A DNA stretch of 64,000 nucleotides, taken from contig NZ_CP009211.1 in NCBI RefSeq assembly GCF_000739455.1, forward strand, positions 1,623,458-1,687,457, read 5' to 3'. This DNA comes from Corynebacterium imitans. GTDB taxonomy: Bacteria; Actinomycetota; Actinomycetes; Mycobacteriales; Mycobacteriaceae. The notes under the pieces were generated by a model. It searched no databases. It was not told the origin of the DNA and worked only from the letters and a program-made list of their open reading frames with translations. The first letter of the stretch is position 1. Each line of letters starts with the position of its first letter. This document shows, piece by piece, positions 40,458 through 52,058 of the stretch. Made by a program: the position numbers and the translations under genes.

Positions 40458-41303
40458 TTAGCGACGCGACGGGCACGCCGGGTGCTGCCCCGCCGCCGCC
40501 AAGGCGCGGGTGGCCTGGCAGATGTCGCCGCCGCTCATGATTGCCTCGGCGGCCAGCACCGCATCCGCACCGCAGGCTGCGGCGTTGATGAGGTCGCGCG
40601 CGGTGGTCACCCCGCCGAGGCTGATCTTGATGACCTCGCTCGGCAGCCCCGGGGCGATCTCCGCGAAAGCCGCGGGGTTGCGCGAGTTGGTCTCAAAGGT
40701 CCACGAGTTGACCGCGACGACGCTCGCGCCCGCGGCGAGTGCGCGGTCCGCGTCCTGCGGTGTGCGCACCTCAGCCATCACCACCATGCCGAGCGACTCC
40801 GCCCGGTCAATCAGCGACGCCAGGCGCGCCTGGTCCAAAATGCCCACCTGCAGCGGCAGCACATCGGCGCCGTAGCAGCGGGCCTCGTGGATCTGGTAGG
40901 GGTCGACAATCACGTCGCGGCACACCATCGGCAGCTCGACGGCGGCGCGGGCGGCGGCCATATCGGTCAACGAGCCGTCGAAGCGCAGACGCTCCGTCTG
41001 GCAAGCGATCAGGTGCGCCCCGCCCTCTTCGATGGCGTGGGCGACCTCTTCGATCGAGCGGTACTTCGCCGCGGTCGGCCCGTAGACGGGCGAATTGCGC
41101 TTGATTTCCGCGACCACGCCGCACCCCGGGCGCAGCATGGCGGCGCGCGCGTCCCTCGTGGGGGCCATGTCGCGCGAGCGCGCCTTGATCTCCTGGAAAG
41201 GCACGTCGGCCTCACGGCGTGCCACGTCGCGCAGCACGCTCGTCACGATCGCCTCGGCGACCTCCGCGATGCCTGCGGTGTCGGCAGTGTGAGGAACCAC
41301 CAT
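40458..41303 (-). CDS. trpC: Indole-3-glycerol-phosphate synthase family protein, probably catalytically altered
   Basis: The 281-residue TIM-barrel protein aligns with TrpC over its length (AEIKRNSPVYG near 65-75, RLRFDGSLTDMAAA, QVGILDQARLASLIDRAES). Several active-site positions differ from working enzymes. The general-acid Lys of the usual MKDFIV block is Arg (VCRDVIV, residue 129), the Arg of GxNSRDL is Trp (VAVNSWTF, 201), and the phosphate-binding AESG block is SLGG (228-231). The Glu66, Lys68, Glu178 and Asn199 equivalents are kept. This trpC copy next to lgt exists in other corynebacteria besides the one in the trp operon. It may have a changed substrate or no activity. Start ATG 41303 with GGAGG. 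Confidence 0.8.
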   Translation of the reverse strand: MVVPHTADTAGIAEVAEAIVTSVLRDVARREADVPFQEIKARSRDMAPTRDARAAMLRPGCGVVAEIKRNSPVYGPTAAKYRSIEEVAHAIEEGGAHLIACQTERLRFDGSLTDMAAARAAVELPMVCRDVIVDPYQIHEARCYGADVLPLQVGILDQARLASLIDRAESLGMVVMAEVRTPQDADRALAAGASVVAVNSWTFETNSRNPAAFAEIAPGLPSEVIKISLGGVTTARDLINAAACGADAVLAAEAIMSGGDICQATRALAAAGQHPACPSRR

Positions 41304-41368
41304 GACTACCTCCAGGAGTATTGACTCTTGTCAACAGAATAGACAACGCCCACAGGCGCGCGAAATCC

Positions 41369-41388
41369 TCCCCTGCTTCTTAAGGGGA
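41369..41388 (-). terminator. Possible weak stem-loop at the end of the TIGR02234 gene
   Basis: TCCCCT (41369-41374) pairs with AGGGGA (41383-41388) around an 8-nt loop that includes the stop codon of the membrane protein gene. On the minus strand GGATTTCG follows. It is short and could simply be chance. Confidence 0.3.
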
Positions 41389-42069
41389 CTTCCCGTCACG
41401 CGCGGGGTCTTCCGTCGGATCAATGTCCGCATCAAGTGCGTCCCACAGCACACGGCCTGAGTCCGGCTGGGATTCCAAGTCATCCCGGATCTTCTCGCGC
41501 CGTACCGTCTCCTGCTCGTACTTGTTCAGCTTCGCCGAGTCCTGCCCGGGACGCAGTGCGAGCGCCAGCCCGCCGAGCAGCGCGCACACGCAGCCGGCGA
41601 GCGCACCGGCCGGGCCGGTGGCCGCCACCGTGGTCGCGGTGATCTCCGCCCAATCCGCGATCGTGGCCGTGTCTGTGCCCTGGGCGGCCTGGGCGGCGTC
41701 GCTGCCAACGGTGAGCAGCGCGTGCACTCGCTCGTGCGAGATTGGACCCGCCAGCACCGCAGCCGGGGCGATCGCCGCACCGACGCCCGCCAGCGCGCTA
41801 ACCACGCCGATGAGGCGTCGGCCGGTGCGCCGCAGCGCGAGCCCCGCGATCATGCCTACGACGAGCAAGAGTGCCAGCGCCGTCGTCTCCGTCGACCAGT
41901 CCGCCCCGGTGATTTCGGCCGTGCCGCTGCCGGCGAGGCTGTCGTCGTACGCTGCCTCGATCCACGGCATGCGGGCAAACAGCCACAGCGCGGCACCCCC
42001 GATGCCCAGTGCGGCCGCGCCCGGCCTCGACCATCCCTTGTCCACGGTCTTGGTGTCCGCCTCGCTCAT
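41380..42069 (-). CDS. TIGR02234-type Trp-region conserved membrane protein
   Basis: This 229-residue protein has four predicted membrane segments (about 18-33, 62-80, 84-106, 150-173) and a charged C-terminus (NKYEQETVRREKIRDDLESQ). Position between hisI and trpC and the motif LFARMPWIEAAYDD fit the actinobacterial family found beside trpC. Function is unknown. Start ATG 42069 abuts the hisI stop, so it is coupled to the his operon. Confidence 0.8.
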   Translation of the reverse strand: MSEADTKTVDKGWSRPGAAALGIGGAALWLFARMPWIEAAYDDSLAGSGTAEITGADWSTETTALALLLVVGMIAGLALRRTGRRLIGVVSALAGVGAAIAPAAVLAGPISHERVHALLTVGSDAAQAAQGTDTATIADWAEITATTVAATGPAGALAGCVCALLGGLALALRPGQDSAKLNKYEQETVRREKIRDDLESQPDSGRVLWDALDADIDPTEDPARDGKSP

Positions 42070-42435
42070 CTACAGCAACCTTTCCGCGTCAAAGCAGGTG
42101 CGATCCCCAGTGTGGCAGGCGCCGCCCTCCTGGTCGACGACGAGCAGGATCGTGTCCCCGTCGCAATCCAGGCGCACCTCGCGCACGTACTGGGCGTGCC
42201 CGCTGGTCAGCCCCTTGATCCAGTACTCTTTGCGCGAGCGCGAGTAGTAGGTGCCACGCCGGGTGGCCAGCGTGTAGGCCAGCGCGTGGTCATCCATCCA
42301 GGCGAGCATGAGTACCTCGCCGCTGCCCGCGGCCTGTACCACGGCGGGCACAAGCCCTGCACTGTTGCGCTTCAGCTTCGCGGCGATGCCGGGGTCAAGC
42401 TCATACGACTCGGGGGTATCCGGGGCGGACGACAC
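42070..42435 (-). CDS. hisI: Phosphoribosyl-AMP cyclohydrolase
   Basis: HisI opens the adenine ring of phosphoribosyl-AMP in histidine synthesis. The 121-residue protein holds [38 protein letters not shown] and the metal ligands of [18 protein letters not shown] and CHTGDRTCF. It is the stand-alone form without a HisE domain. The GTG start (42435) shares one base with the hisF stop; GGAGG lies upstream within hisF. Confidence 0.97.
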   Translation of the reverse strand: MSSAPDTPESYELDPGIAAKLKRNSAGLVPAVVQAAGSGEVLMLAWMDDHALAYTLATRRGTYYSRSRKEYWIKGLTSGHAQYVREVRLDCDGDTILLVVDQEGGACHTGDRTCFDAERLL

Positions 42436-43208
42436 TAGCGCACCTCCTGCCCGGCAGCCTTGAGCGCTTCCTTCACCTCGGCGATCGAGACCTCGCCGAA
42501 GTGGAAGATGGAGGCCGCCAGCACCGCATCCGCGCCGGCCTCGACGGCGGGCGGGAAATGCTCCGCCTTACCAGCCCCTCCCGAGGCGATCACCGGAATG
42601 GACACCGCCTCGCGAACGAGTGCCAAAAGCTCCAAGTCGAAGCCCTCCTTGGTGCCGTCGCCGTCCATGGAGTTGAGCAGGATCTCGCCGACGCCTAAGT
42701 CCTGGCCGGTGCGGGCCCACTCGATGGCGTCGATACCCGCGGACTTGGTGCCGCCGTGCGTGGTGACCTCGAAGCCGGAGGGTTGCGGCACCCCGCCTTC
42801 GGGGACGCGGCGCGCGTCGACAGACAGCACGATGCACTGCGCGCCGAACTCCTCGCTAAGCTCGCGCAACAGATTCGGGTTGGCGATGGCGGCGGTGTTC
42901 ACGCTTACCTTGTCCGCCCCTGCCCGCAGCAGCTCGCGCACGTCTTCAGCCGAGCGCACCCCGCCGCCGACGGTCAGCGGAATGAAAACCTGCTCGGCGG
43001 TGCGGCGCACCACCTCAACCATGGTGCCGCGGCCCTCCTTGGAGGCGGACACGTCCAAGAAGGTCAGCTCATCGGCGCCCTCGGCACCGTAGCGCTTGGC
43101 TAGCTCGACCGGGTCGCCCGCGTCCTTCAAGTCGGCGAACTTCACCCCCTTGACCACGCGGCCATTATCCACGTCCAAACACGGAATCACACGGATAGCA
43201 ACAGACAT
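42435..43208 (-). CDS. hisF: Imidazole glycerol phosphate synthase subunit HisF
   Basis: HisF is the cyclase barrel that partners with HisH to form imidazole glycerol phosphate and AICAR. The 257-residue product has [20 protein letters not shown] with the catalytic Asp, [54 protein letters not shown] with the second catalytic Asp, and [13 protein letters not shown]. Start ATG 43208. It lies 24 bp downstream of impA. Confidence 0.98.
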   Translation of the reverse strand: MSVAIRVIPCLDVDNGRVVKGVKFADLKDAGDPVELAKRYGAEGADELTFLDVSASKEGRGTMVEVVRRTAEQVFIPLTVGGGVRSAEDVRELLRAGADKVSVNTAAIANPNLLRELSEEFGAQCIVLSVDARRVPEGGVPQPSGFEVTTHGGTKSAGIDAIEWARTGQDLGVGEILLNSMDGDGTKEGFDLELLALVREAVSIPVIASGGAGKAEHFPPAVEAGADAVLAASIFHFGEVSIAEVKEALKAAGQEVR

Positions 43209-43232
43209 CGTCTACAGCACTCTTTCTACAAC

Positions 43233-44063
43233 TTAATTGGGGCCAGGGGTGGGCGTGTCACGCACGCTACTCATGCTACCCAGCACCATTTCGTGCGCTG
43301 CGGCGGTCCCCACCACCACGCCCACCGAATCCGGCGACCACGCGCTCCCGTCCGGCGCGCTCACAGACGCGCCTGCGCTGCGCGCGAGGCACACACCGGC
43401 CGCGTTGTCCCAAATGTAGGGCGAAAAGCTCACGGCGGCCTGGTAAACGCCCTGTGCGACAAAAGCCAAGTCGACGCCGACCGAGCCTGAGATACGCGGG
43501 CGCAGGTCCGCCTCTGCCAGCGCGCCGAGGAGTCCCAAACGCATGCTCGCGGGAAAAGCCTGCCGGTCGTCCGAGCCCACGGAGCCGACACCAACCTGCC
43601 AGGCCGCCGCCGTGGTGTGGTCCACCGGCGGTAGCGGTTCGTGGTTGAGCAGCACCGGCGAACCCGCGTGGCAGGACAGCTGGGTGCGAAAAAGCGGGAT
43701 GTCGGTGACCGCGACGACGGGCTCGCCTCTCAACAGCAGGGAGACAAGGATGGCGCAGTTAGGGTTGCCAGATGAGTAGTTCGACGTACCGTCGATCGGG
43801 TCGACCACCCAGCACGCCTCGCTATTGAGCGTCCCGCCCTGCTCCTCCCCGAAAACCGGGATGCCGGTGGCCGCCTCGAGCCGACGGCGCAGCAGCTTCT
43901 CGATCGCCAGGTCAGCCTCAGTGGCAAAATCTCCTTTGCCCTTGTACAGGGCTGGGGCCGCACCCAGGTGCGCGAGGAAGATCTCCCGCGCCTCGGCGAC
44001 AACCTCGTGCGCAACCCCCAGGTATTCCTCAAGCTGGTGCGCTGTGTTCGACTCTGCGGGCAC
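43233..44063 (-). CDS. impA: Inositol monophosphatase family protein
   Basis: The 276-residue enzyme has the Mg-dependent phosphatase motifs FGEEQGG (Glu73), WVVDPIDGTSNYSSGNP (Asp88, Asp91) and the C-terminal WDNAAGVCLARSAGA. In C. glutamicum the gene at this position between hisA and hisF is called impA. The substrate is not evident: inositol phosphate and histidinol phosphate are both possible, and the operon context alone does not decide. Starts with GTG 44063. Confidence 0.88.
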   Translation of the reverse strand: MPAESNTAHQLEEYLGVAHEVVAEAREIFLAHLGAAPALYKGKGDFATEADLAIEKLLRRRLEAATGIPVFGEEQGGTLNSEACWVVDPIDGTSNYSSGNPNCAILVSLLLRGEPVVAVTDIPLFRTQLSCHAGSPVLLNHEPLPPVDHTTAAAWQVGVGSVGSDDRQAFPASMRLGLLGALAEADLRPRISGSVGVDLAFVAQGVYQAAVSFSPYIWDNAAGVCLARSAGASVSAPDGSAWSPDSVGVVVGTAAAHEMVLGSMSSVRDTPTPGPN

Positions 44064-44075
44064 GTGCCTTACGCC

Positions 44076-44831
44076 TTACTCGTCCGCAGCCGGGGTGGCA
44101 CCGGCGGCAGCCTTGAGCGCCTCGTCGAGCGTGAACTTGTGCTCGTAGAGCGCCTTGCCAATAATCGCCGAGTCGATCCCCTCGTGTGCGAAACTTGCCA
44201 ACTCCACCACGTTGTCCAGGGTGGCAATGCCGCCAGAAGCAGTCACATACGCGTCACAAGCCGCGGAGACCTCGCGCAGCAGGTCGGTGTTGGGGCCGGT
44301 AAGCATGCCGTCCTTGCTCACGTCGGTGACCACGAAGCGGGAGCACCCGGCGGAGTCGAACAGTTCGAGCACCTCCCACAGGTCGCCGCCGTCCGAGGTC
44401 CACCCGTTGCCCTTCGTGCGCCACTGGCCGTCCTCTTCACGCACAGCCAGGTCGATGGCCACCTTGTCGCCGTAGCGAGAAATCACGTCCACCATCCATT
44501 CCGGGTGCTGCAGCGCTGCGGTGCCGATGTTTACCCGACGCGCGCCGGTGGCCAGGGCGCGCTCAAGCGAAGCATCATCCCGAATGCCGCCAGTCAGCTC
44601 CACGTTGATGTCGAGCTTTTTGACCACGTCTGCCATCATCTCGTGGTTGGAGCCACGACCGAATGCGGCGTCCAGGTCCACGAAGTGCAGCCAGGTCGCA
44701 CCCTGCTCCTGCCAGCGCAGCGCGGCCTCAAGCGGGTCACCATAGCTCTTTTCGGTGCCGGCCTCGCCCTGATCGAGGCGAACGGCCTGGCCATTGACTA
44801 CATCCACGGCGGGCAACAGAGTGAAATCCAT
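44076..44831 (-). CDS. hisA: Phosphoribosyl isomerase (HisA/PriA)
   Basis: HisA isomerises ProFAR in histidine synthesis. The 251-residue barrel begins [20 protein letters not shown] and has [60 protein letters not shown] and [17 protein letters not shown]. In actinobacteria without trpF the enzyme (PriA) also does the TrpF step; here this cannot be settled because the trp operon is not in the window. ATG 44831 was chosen over 44840; the ribosome site is poor. Confidence 0.96.
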   Translation of the reverse strand: MDFTLLPAVDVVNGQAVRLDQGEAGTEKSYGDPLEAALRWQEQGATWLHFVDLDAAFGRGSNHEMMADVVKKLDINVELTGGIRDDASLERALATGARRVNIGTAALQHPEWMVDVISRYGDKVAIDLAVREEDGQWRTKGNGWTSDGGDLWEVLELFDSAGCSRFVVTDVSKDGMLTGPNTDLLREVSAACDAYVTASGGIATLDNVVELASFAHEGIDSAIIGKALYEHKFTLDEALKAAAGATPAADE

Positions 44832-44889
44832 GAAGCACATGGTAGCAGCGTGACCACACGCACCGTGCAGTGTTGCCGCACCCGCTCAG

Positions 44890-44913
44890 CGCTGAATCGG
44901 AACCGATTCAGCG
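44890..44913. promoter_or_regulatory. Inverted repeat between hisH and hisA
   Basis: CGCTGAATCGG (44890-44900) and CCGATTCAGCG (44903-44913) are perfect 11-nt arms with only AA between. It lies in the 87-bp gap after the hisH stop (44919). The near absence of a loop and of a U tract fits a protein-binding site or an RNA structure better than a standard terminator. Confidence 0.6.
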
Positions 44914-44918
44914 ACGGA

Positions 44919-45572
44919 TTACCTCAGCGTACCCACCCAGTTTTCCAACAGGTGCAGGCCTGCATCCCCGGACTTTTCCGGGTGGAACTGGGTGGCGCAC
45001 AGCGGGCCGTTTTCCACCGCCGCCAAAAAGCGGCTTGCGCCGTGGGTTGCCCAGCTCAGCTTGGGGTAGGCGATGAACTCGTCGGCGACAAGCGGGAACT
45101 CGCGCACCCCGTAGGAGTGGACGAAGTAGAAGCGGGTATCCGAGTCTAAGCCTGCAAACAGCTCACTGTCATTGGCCATCTCGACGGTGTTCCAGCCCAT
45201 GTGCGGCAGCACCGGGGCGTCAAGTTTTTCCACCACGCCCGGCCACTCGCCGAAACCTGCGGTATCTACCCCGTGCTCCACACCGCGCTCGAACATCACC
45301 TGCAGACCCACGCAGATGCCCAGCACCGGGCGCGAGCCCGCGAGCCGCTGGCCGATCACGCGGCCGCCGTCGACGCGGTTAAGCCCGCGCATGCACGCAT
45401 CAAAGGCGCCGACGCCGGGCACGACCAGGCCCGCGGCCTCGGTGGCCACGTACGGGTCCGTGGTCACTGTGACCTCGGCACCGACGTGTTCGAGGGCGCG
45501 CTGGGCGGAGCGGATGTTTCCCGCGCCGTAATCTAAAAGGGCAACCTGCGTTAAGGGGCGAGCGACGTTCAT
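44919..45572 (-). CDS. hisH: Imidazole glycerol phosphate synthase glutaminase subunit HisH
   Basis: HisH supplies ammonia from glutamine to HisF. The 217-residue protein has [36 protein letters not shown], the nucleophile in [13 protein letters not shown] and the His-Glu pair of [13 protein letters not shown]. Start ATG 45572, 11 bp after the MFS transporter gene. Confidence 0.98.
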   Translation of the reverse strand: MNVARPLTQVALLDYGAGNIRSAQRALEHVGAEVTVTTDPYVATEAAGLVVPGVGAFDACMRGLNRVDGGRVIGQRLAGSRPVLGICVGLQVMFERGVEHGVDTAGFGEWPGVVEKLDAPVLPHMGWNTVEMANDSELFAGLDSDTRFYFVHSYGVREFPLVADEFIAYPKLSWATHGASRFLAAVENGPLCATQFHPEKSGDAGLHLLENWVGTLR

Positions 45573-45583
45573 GGTGGATTATT

Positions 45584-46903
45584 CTACTGTCCGCCTGAGC
45601 GCTTTTTGCCGCCGCGGTTGTAACGCCGCGGTGCCTGGACGGATTGCAGGCGCGCGGCCAGGTTGTTTACCTCCACCACGCGGTGGCGTCCAAGCTGCCG
45701 GTCGAGCAGCGTGACTACCAGCCCCAGCACGATCACGCCCGAGGCGATACCGAACATCGGCGCAAACGCCATCGTGGTGAGCAACATGCCGTAGAAGGTC
45801 GAGCCCATGCCCGTGCCTCCGTCGTAAGCAATGTTCCAAATGGCGGCGGCCTCCGAAGTCTTCGAGCGCGGCAGTCGGTAGAACATCATGGTCAGCGCCT
45901 CGTTCTGCACCGCGCCGAAGCCGGTGCCGTAGAGCAGCGCGGCGAGCGCCATCCACCACACCGGCAGATCCAAAAACAAAATGGTGGCCATGACGAAGAC
46001 GCCGAGTGCGGAGATGATCTGGAAGCGGATCATCACCGTGCCCGGCTGACCCACCTTGTCCATCACCCGGCCCGCGTAGTAGCGCGACAGCATGGAGGCA
46101 AAGTTCATCAGACCCAGCATCAATCCGCCGAGTGTGGCACCGGTCGCTGCGTCGAGCTCGCGCATCGACGCCGGCAGGAAGTTCGTAATCGCGCCGTAGG
46201 CGGTGGTGACAAACATGAGTGCCAGGGCGGGCACGAGCACGAGCCGCCACATGGGGACGTGGATGTGGTCGGTCTCGGAGGACTTCTCGGTCGGTGGCGG
46301 GATCGGTGGGATGCCTTGGCAGGCCACCAGGGCAAGCAGACCAATACCGCCCGCGATGAGGTAAACGGCGTCGTAGCCGATCCGCTGTACCAGCGCCATG
46401 CCCGCTGGCAACGCGATCATCTGCGCCAAACCAATCATGATACCGACCAGCCCGGTGGCGCGGCCCAGCAGCCGAATCGGCACGAGCTCGGCCACGATCG
46501 CCGCCTCCGCCACGGTCAGCGCGCCGAAGCCCACGCCACGGATCGCGGACACGGTCAGTACCGCCGGAGCGCTCATACCCAGCAGATAGCCCACGGCGGG
46601 AAAGCCGAGGAGGAAGGCAGAGACTGACAGGACCGTGGTATATCCCACCTTGCGCAAAAGCATGGGCGTGAAGATCTGGGTGACCACGGTAAAGAGCATG
46701 AACACACCAGTGGTCAGCCCTGCGAGGGTTTCGGACCCACCCGCGTCAAGCACCGCGGTCGGCACCACCGGCAAAAGGAGGGCCCATGCGCCGAAGGCGC
46801 AGATCATCGCCAAGAATACGGGCTTAAGTCCGCGCGCCCGCCACACGCTTGTCAATGAGTTAACTTCCTCCGCAGTCACGGGACGACGGGAAAAGAGTGC
46901 CAC
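45584..46903 (-). CDS. MFS transporter inside the histidine operon
   Basis: This 439-residue, twelve-segment transporter starts VALFSRRPVTAEEVNSLTSV and ends in a basic tail (RRYNRGGKKRSGGQ). MFS motifs such as GFGALTVAEAAIVAELVP and GRVMDKVGQPG are visible. The gene lies between hisB and hisH in C. glutamicum too, but the substrate is unknown to me; histidine export or import is only a guess from context. GTG 46903 has AAAGGTGG 6 nt upstream and lies one base past the stop of the small membrane protein gene. Confidence 0.87.
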   Translation of the reverse strand: MALFSRRPVTAEEVNSLTSVWRARGLKPVFLAMICAFGAWALLLPVVPTAVLDAGGSETLAGLTTGVFMLFTVVTQIFTPMLLRKVGYTTVLSVSAFLLGFPAVGYLLGMSAPAVLTVSAIRGVGFGALTVAEAAIVAELVPIRLLGRATGLVGIMIGLAQMIALPAGMALVQRIGYDAVYLIAGGIGLLALVACQGIPPIPPPTEKSSETDHIHVPMWRLVLVPALALMFVTTAYGAITNFLPASMRELDAATGATLGGLMLGLMNFASMLSRYYAGRVMDKVGQPGTVMIRFQIISALGVFVMATILFLDLPVWWMALAALLYGTGFGAVQNEALTMMFYRLPRSKTSEAAAIWNIAYDGGTGMGSTFYGMLLTTMAFAPMFGIASGVIVLGLVVTLLDRQLGRHRVVEVNNLAARLQSVQAPRRYNRGGKKRSGGQ

Positions 46904-46904
46904 C

Positions 46905-47081
46905 TTACACCACCTTTGCCATGTTGAACAGGGCGAATGCGAAAGCAATGACGGCGCACAGCGCCAGGATCACGGTGACGGCCTTCGAGCCGTTCTGGTA
47001 GGCCGACCACACCCCGCCGACGAGCATGCCGGCGAGCAGGAAGAGGATGACCACCCACATGCCGGCGGCGACGTTAAACAT
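46905..47081 (-). CDS. Small membrane protein, 58 residues
   Basis: ATG 47081 to TAA 46905 encodes MFNVAAGMWVVILFLLAGML..., with two hydrophobic helices (about 7-25 and 34-53) joined by the short loop WSAYQNGSKAV. It abuts the hisB stop (47082) and ends two bases before the MFS start, so the three are tightly coupled. A small protein at this place in the his operon of C. glutamicum suggests a real gene. Its role is unknown; it could assist the transporter. Confidence 0.75.
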   Translation of the reverse strand: MFNVAAGMWVVILFLLAGMLVGGVWSAYQNGSKAVTVILALCAVIAFAFALFNMAKVV

Positions 47082-50150
<3,069 letters not shown>

Positions 50151-50350
50151 GAATTCTCCAGGAGTTGTGCTCTATGAAATGCTCTGTGATGCGTGCTTCA
50201 GGGCGTGTGCAGCCGAACGGAAGTGCCGGTACACTTGCACCCCAAGACAACACACAGTCTAGGGGGCGGGCTGACCACGCGTGGGGTGCGGGTGGTCCAA
50301 CATGAGCGCACCGTGCGTGCCCCGTCAGCGAACACAACGAGGAGGCACCA
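50151..50350. promoter_or_regulatory. Divergent control region of the his operon and the YbjN gene
   Basis: This 200-bp gap must hold both promoters. On the minus strand candidate hexamers lie around 50170-50260, but I could not choose between them. I found no recognisable T-box consensus (such as GGTGGTACCGCG) on the minus strand. The plus gene has GAGGAGG at 50339-50345. Confidence 0.4.
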
Positions 50351-51439
50351 ATGGCGACACCGCAGTACGACACCGACCACGACGACAGCCAGCCGCAGGG
50401 ACTCACCACGCGGGTGACGCTTCCGCGGGTTGCACTCGCACTCGCCGAGCTCGGCTACGACCCGCTCGAGCGCGAAGACCGCCTGGTCATCGGCCTGCCC
50501 GGCTACATTTTGACCTGCTGGATGGAACCACAACTGCCGGCCTCGCTGCACCTCGACGGCCAACTGCGCGTCCCGCTGCCGCTTGCAGAATCGAGCAAGC
50601 TCACCCGCATCCTCAACACCTATAACGGGCAGTCACCGGGGCCGGTGGCCAGCTACCGCGTCACCGACGCGGGCACGCTCGCCGTGCGCATGCGCGCGGG
50701 CACGTTCGTCTCCGATGGGTTAAGCGAGGAGCAGCTGCACAACTGGCTGCGCACGCTTATCGACGCCACCGCGCACCTCGTCCACGAACTCGACCGTCTC
50801 TTCCCCGAAGCGGACATCTTCGCCCCGCTTCCCGAGCCGCTGCGCACCGAGCAGGACTACGCCCAGCTGACCGGCAAGCACCCGAAGTGGCGCCACCGGG
50901 CCGAGACTCCCCGCCGGAACTGGACCCCGGAGCTGGACGAGTTCACCTACACCGACGCAGACCTTGCCAAGCAGGCACGGCTGCGCCCCAAGTGGCTCAC
51001 CGAGCAGATGCTGCGCGACGCCGTCGGCGGCCTCGGCGTTGTCTACGGCATCCGCGAAGACAACGTGCTGCTCACCACGATGAACGGCATGTCGATTTCC
51101 GTGGAGTCACTCATTGGGCAGTGGGTGCGCGTCTACGGCATCTGGTTTACCGACCTGCCGTCAAAGGAGCACGCGACCAACCTCGCGCTGTTATGCAACG
51201 AGGCCAACGACCGCACCCTGATGGAGGCCTGCAGCGTGTTTTCCGATGCGGAGCATGCCATCGTGGTGATCAGCTCGCATGTGCTTATCGACGCCGGCGT
51301 CTCCCCCGCCCAGCTGTTCACCCACATCCAGTACGCGAACAGGTACCACATGGACATGCTGGACTACATCTCCACCCAAGCCACGGGCGAGTGCTGCATC
51401 GACTGGCCGCAGGAGTACCCCGACGACCCGCCGCGCTGA
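50351..51439 (+). CDS. YbjN-domain protein, two tandem domains
   Basis: The 362-residue soluble protein has two YbjN-like (secretion-chaperone-fold) halves: about 20-155 (TLPRVALALAELGYDPLERE to LVHELDRLF) and 210-350 (WLTEQMLRDAVGGLGVVYGI to FTHIQYANRYHMDML). The second half has the typical LLTTMNGMSISVESLIGQWV and LALLCNEANDRT stretches. Function is unknown. Start ATG 50351 with GGAGG 7 nt upstream. It converges with the following membrane protein gene after 7 bp. Confidence 0.78.
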   Translation: MATPQYDTDHDDSQPQGLTTRVTLPRVALALAELGYDPLEREDRLVIGLPGYILTCWMEPQLPASLHLDGQLRVPLPLAESSKLTRILNTYNGQSPGPVASYRVTDAGTLAVRMRAGTFVSDGLSEEQLHNWLRTLIDATAHLVHELDRLFPEADIFAPLPEPLRTEQDYAQLTGKHPKWRHRAETPRRNWTPELDEFTYTDADLAKQARLRPKWLTEQMLRDAVGGLGVVYGIREDNVLLTTMNGMSISVESLIGQWVRVYGIWFTDLPSKEHATNLALLCNEANDRTLMEACSVFSDAEHAIVVISSHVLIDAGVSPAQLFTHIQYANRYHMDMLDYISTQATGECCIDWPQEYPDDPPR

Positions 51440-51446
51440 CGTGCGC

Positions 51447-52052
51447 TTAGACGGTTTCGGCTGCGCTGTCTCCTGCGCTGTCCCTCGACAGGAAGTCGAA
51501 CACGTTAGCCAGCCAGTAGGACAAGGCTGCGGTAAAGGGACCCACGCACCAGGCCACACCAAGGCTGACCGGCGGCACCACCTGCAGCGACTGGCCGTCA
51601 GCAAGCTCGGCAAACCCCTGCTGCTGCAGGCTAATCACCAGGTTGCCGGTGGTGTAAAGAGCAAAGGCCGCCGCGGCCGCGCAGACAATCAGCCACACCA
51701 GCGTGCCGACGCCGCCGCGTTTCTCGCCACGGGAAGACTGCCGGAGCGCAACCACGGCGAGCACGGCACCAATGACGGCGGTGAGCAGGCTGAACCAGCC
51801 CAGTGCCGCGAACTCCACGTTCTCGGGGCTGGCGATCTGGTCAACGGCCACCCCGCCGTGAGCGGTGGTGCCCACGTAGGCGGGCCGCAGCCACGCCCAG
51901 CCCAACCCAGCGATGATGCCAAGGCCGAGCGCGCACGCGACAAGGCCCGCCCCGGCCCCGATGCGCGCAAAACGTGCGCGTGCTCGGCGGCGGGAGGCGG
52001 GCTGCGCCGCAGGTGCACTGCCTGCGGCAGAAACGGTTACAGCGGTACTCAA
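51447..52052 (-). CDS. Conserved membrane protein, 201 residues
   Basis: Four hydrophobic segments lie at about 33-54, 82-103, 115-135 and 158-180 after an Arg-rich N-terminal stretch (RRRARARFARIG). It may belong to the DUF2567-like actinobacterial membrane proteins, but I am not certain. The likely start is TTG 52052 (LSTAVTVSAAG), 6 bp past the stop of the lipoprotein gene, so it is probably co-transcribed. No ribosome site is obvious. Confidence 0.7.
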   Translation of the reverse strand: MSTAVTVSAAGSAPAAQPASRRRARARFARIGAGAGLVACALGLGIIAGLGWAWLRPAYVGTTAHGGVAVDQIASPENVEFAALGWFSLLTAVIGAVLAVVALRQSSRGEKRGGVGTLVWLIVCAAAAAFALYTTGNLVISLQQQGFAELADGQSLQVVPPVSLGVAWCVGPFTAALSYWLANVFDFLSRDSAGDSAAETV

Positions 52053-52058
52053 CGCGTT

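Noticed and set aside
50151..50350. A T-box or other riboswitch ahead of hisD
   Set aside because: I could not find the T-box consensus or a convincing set of alternative stems in the 200-bp region.
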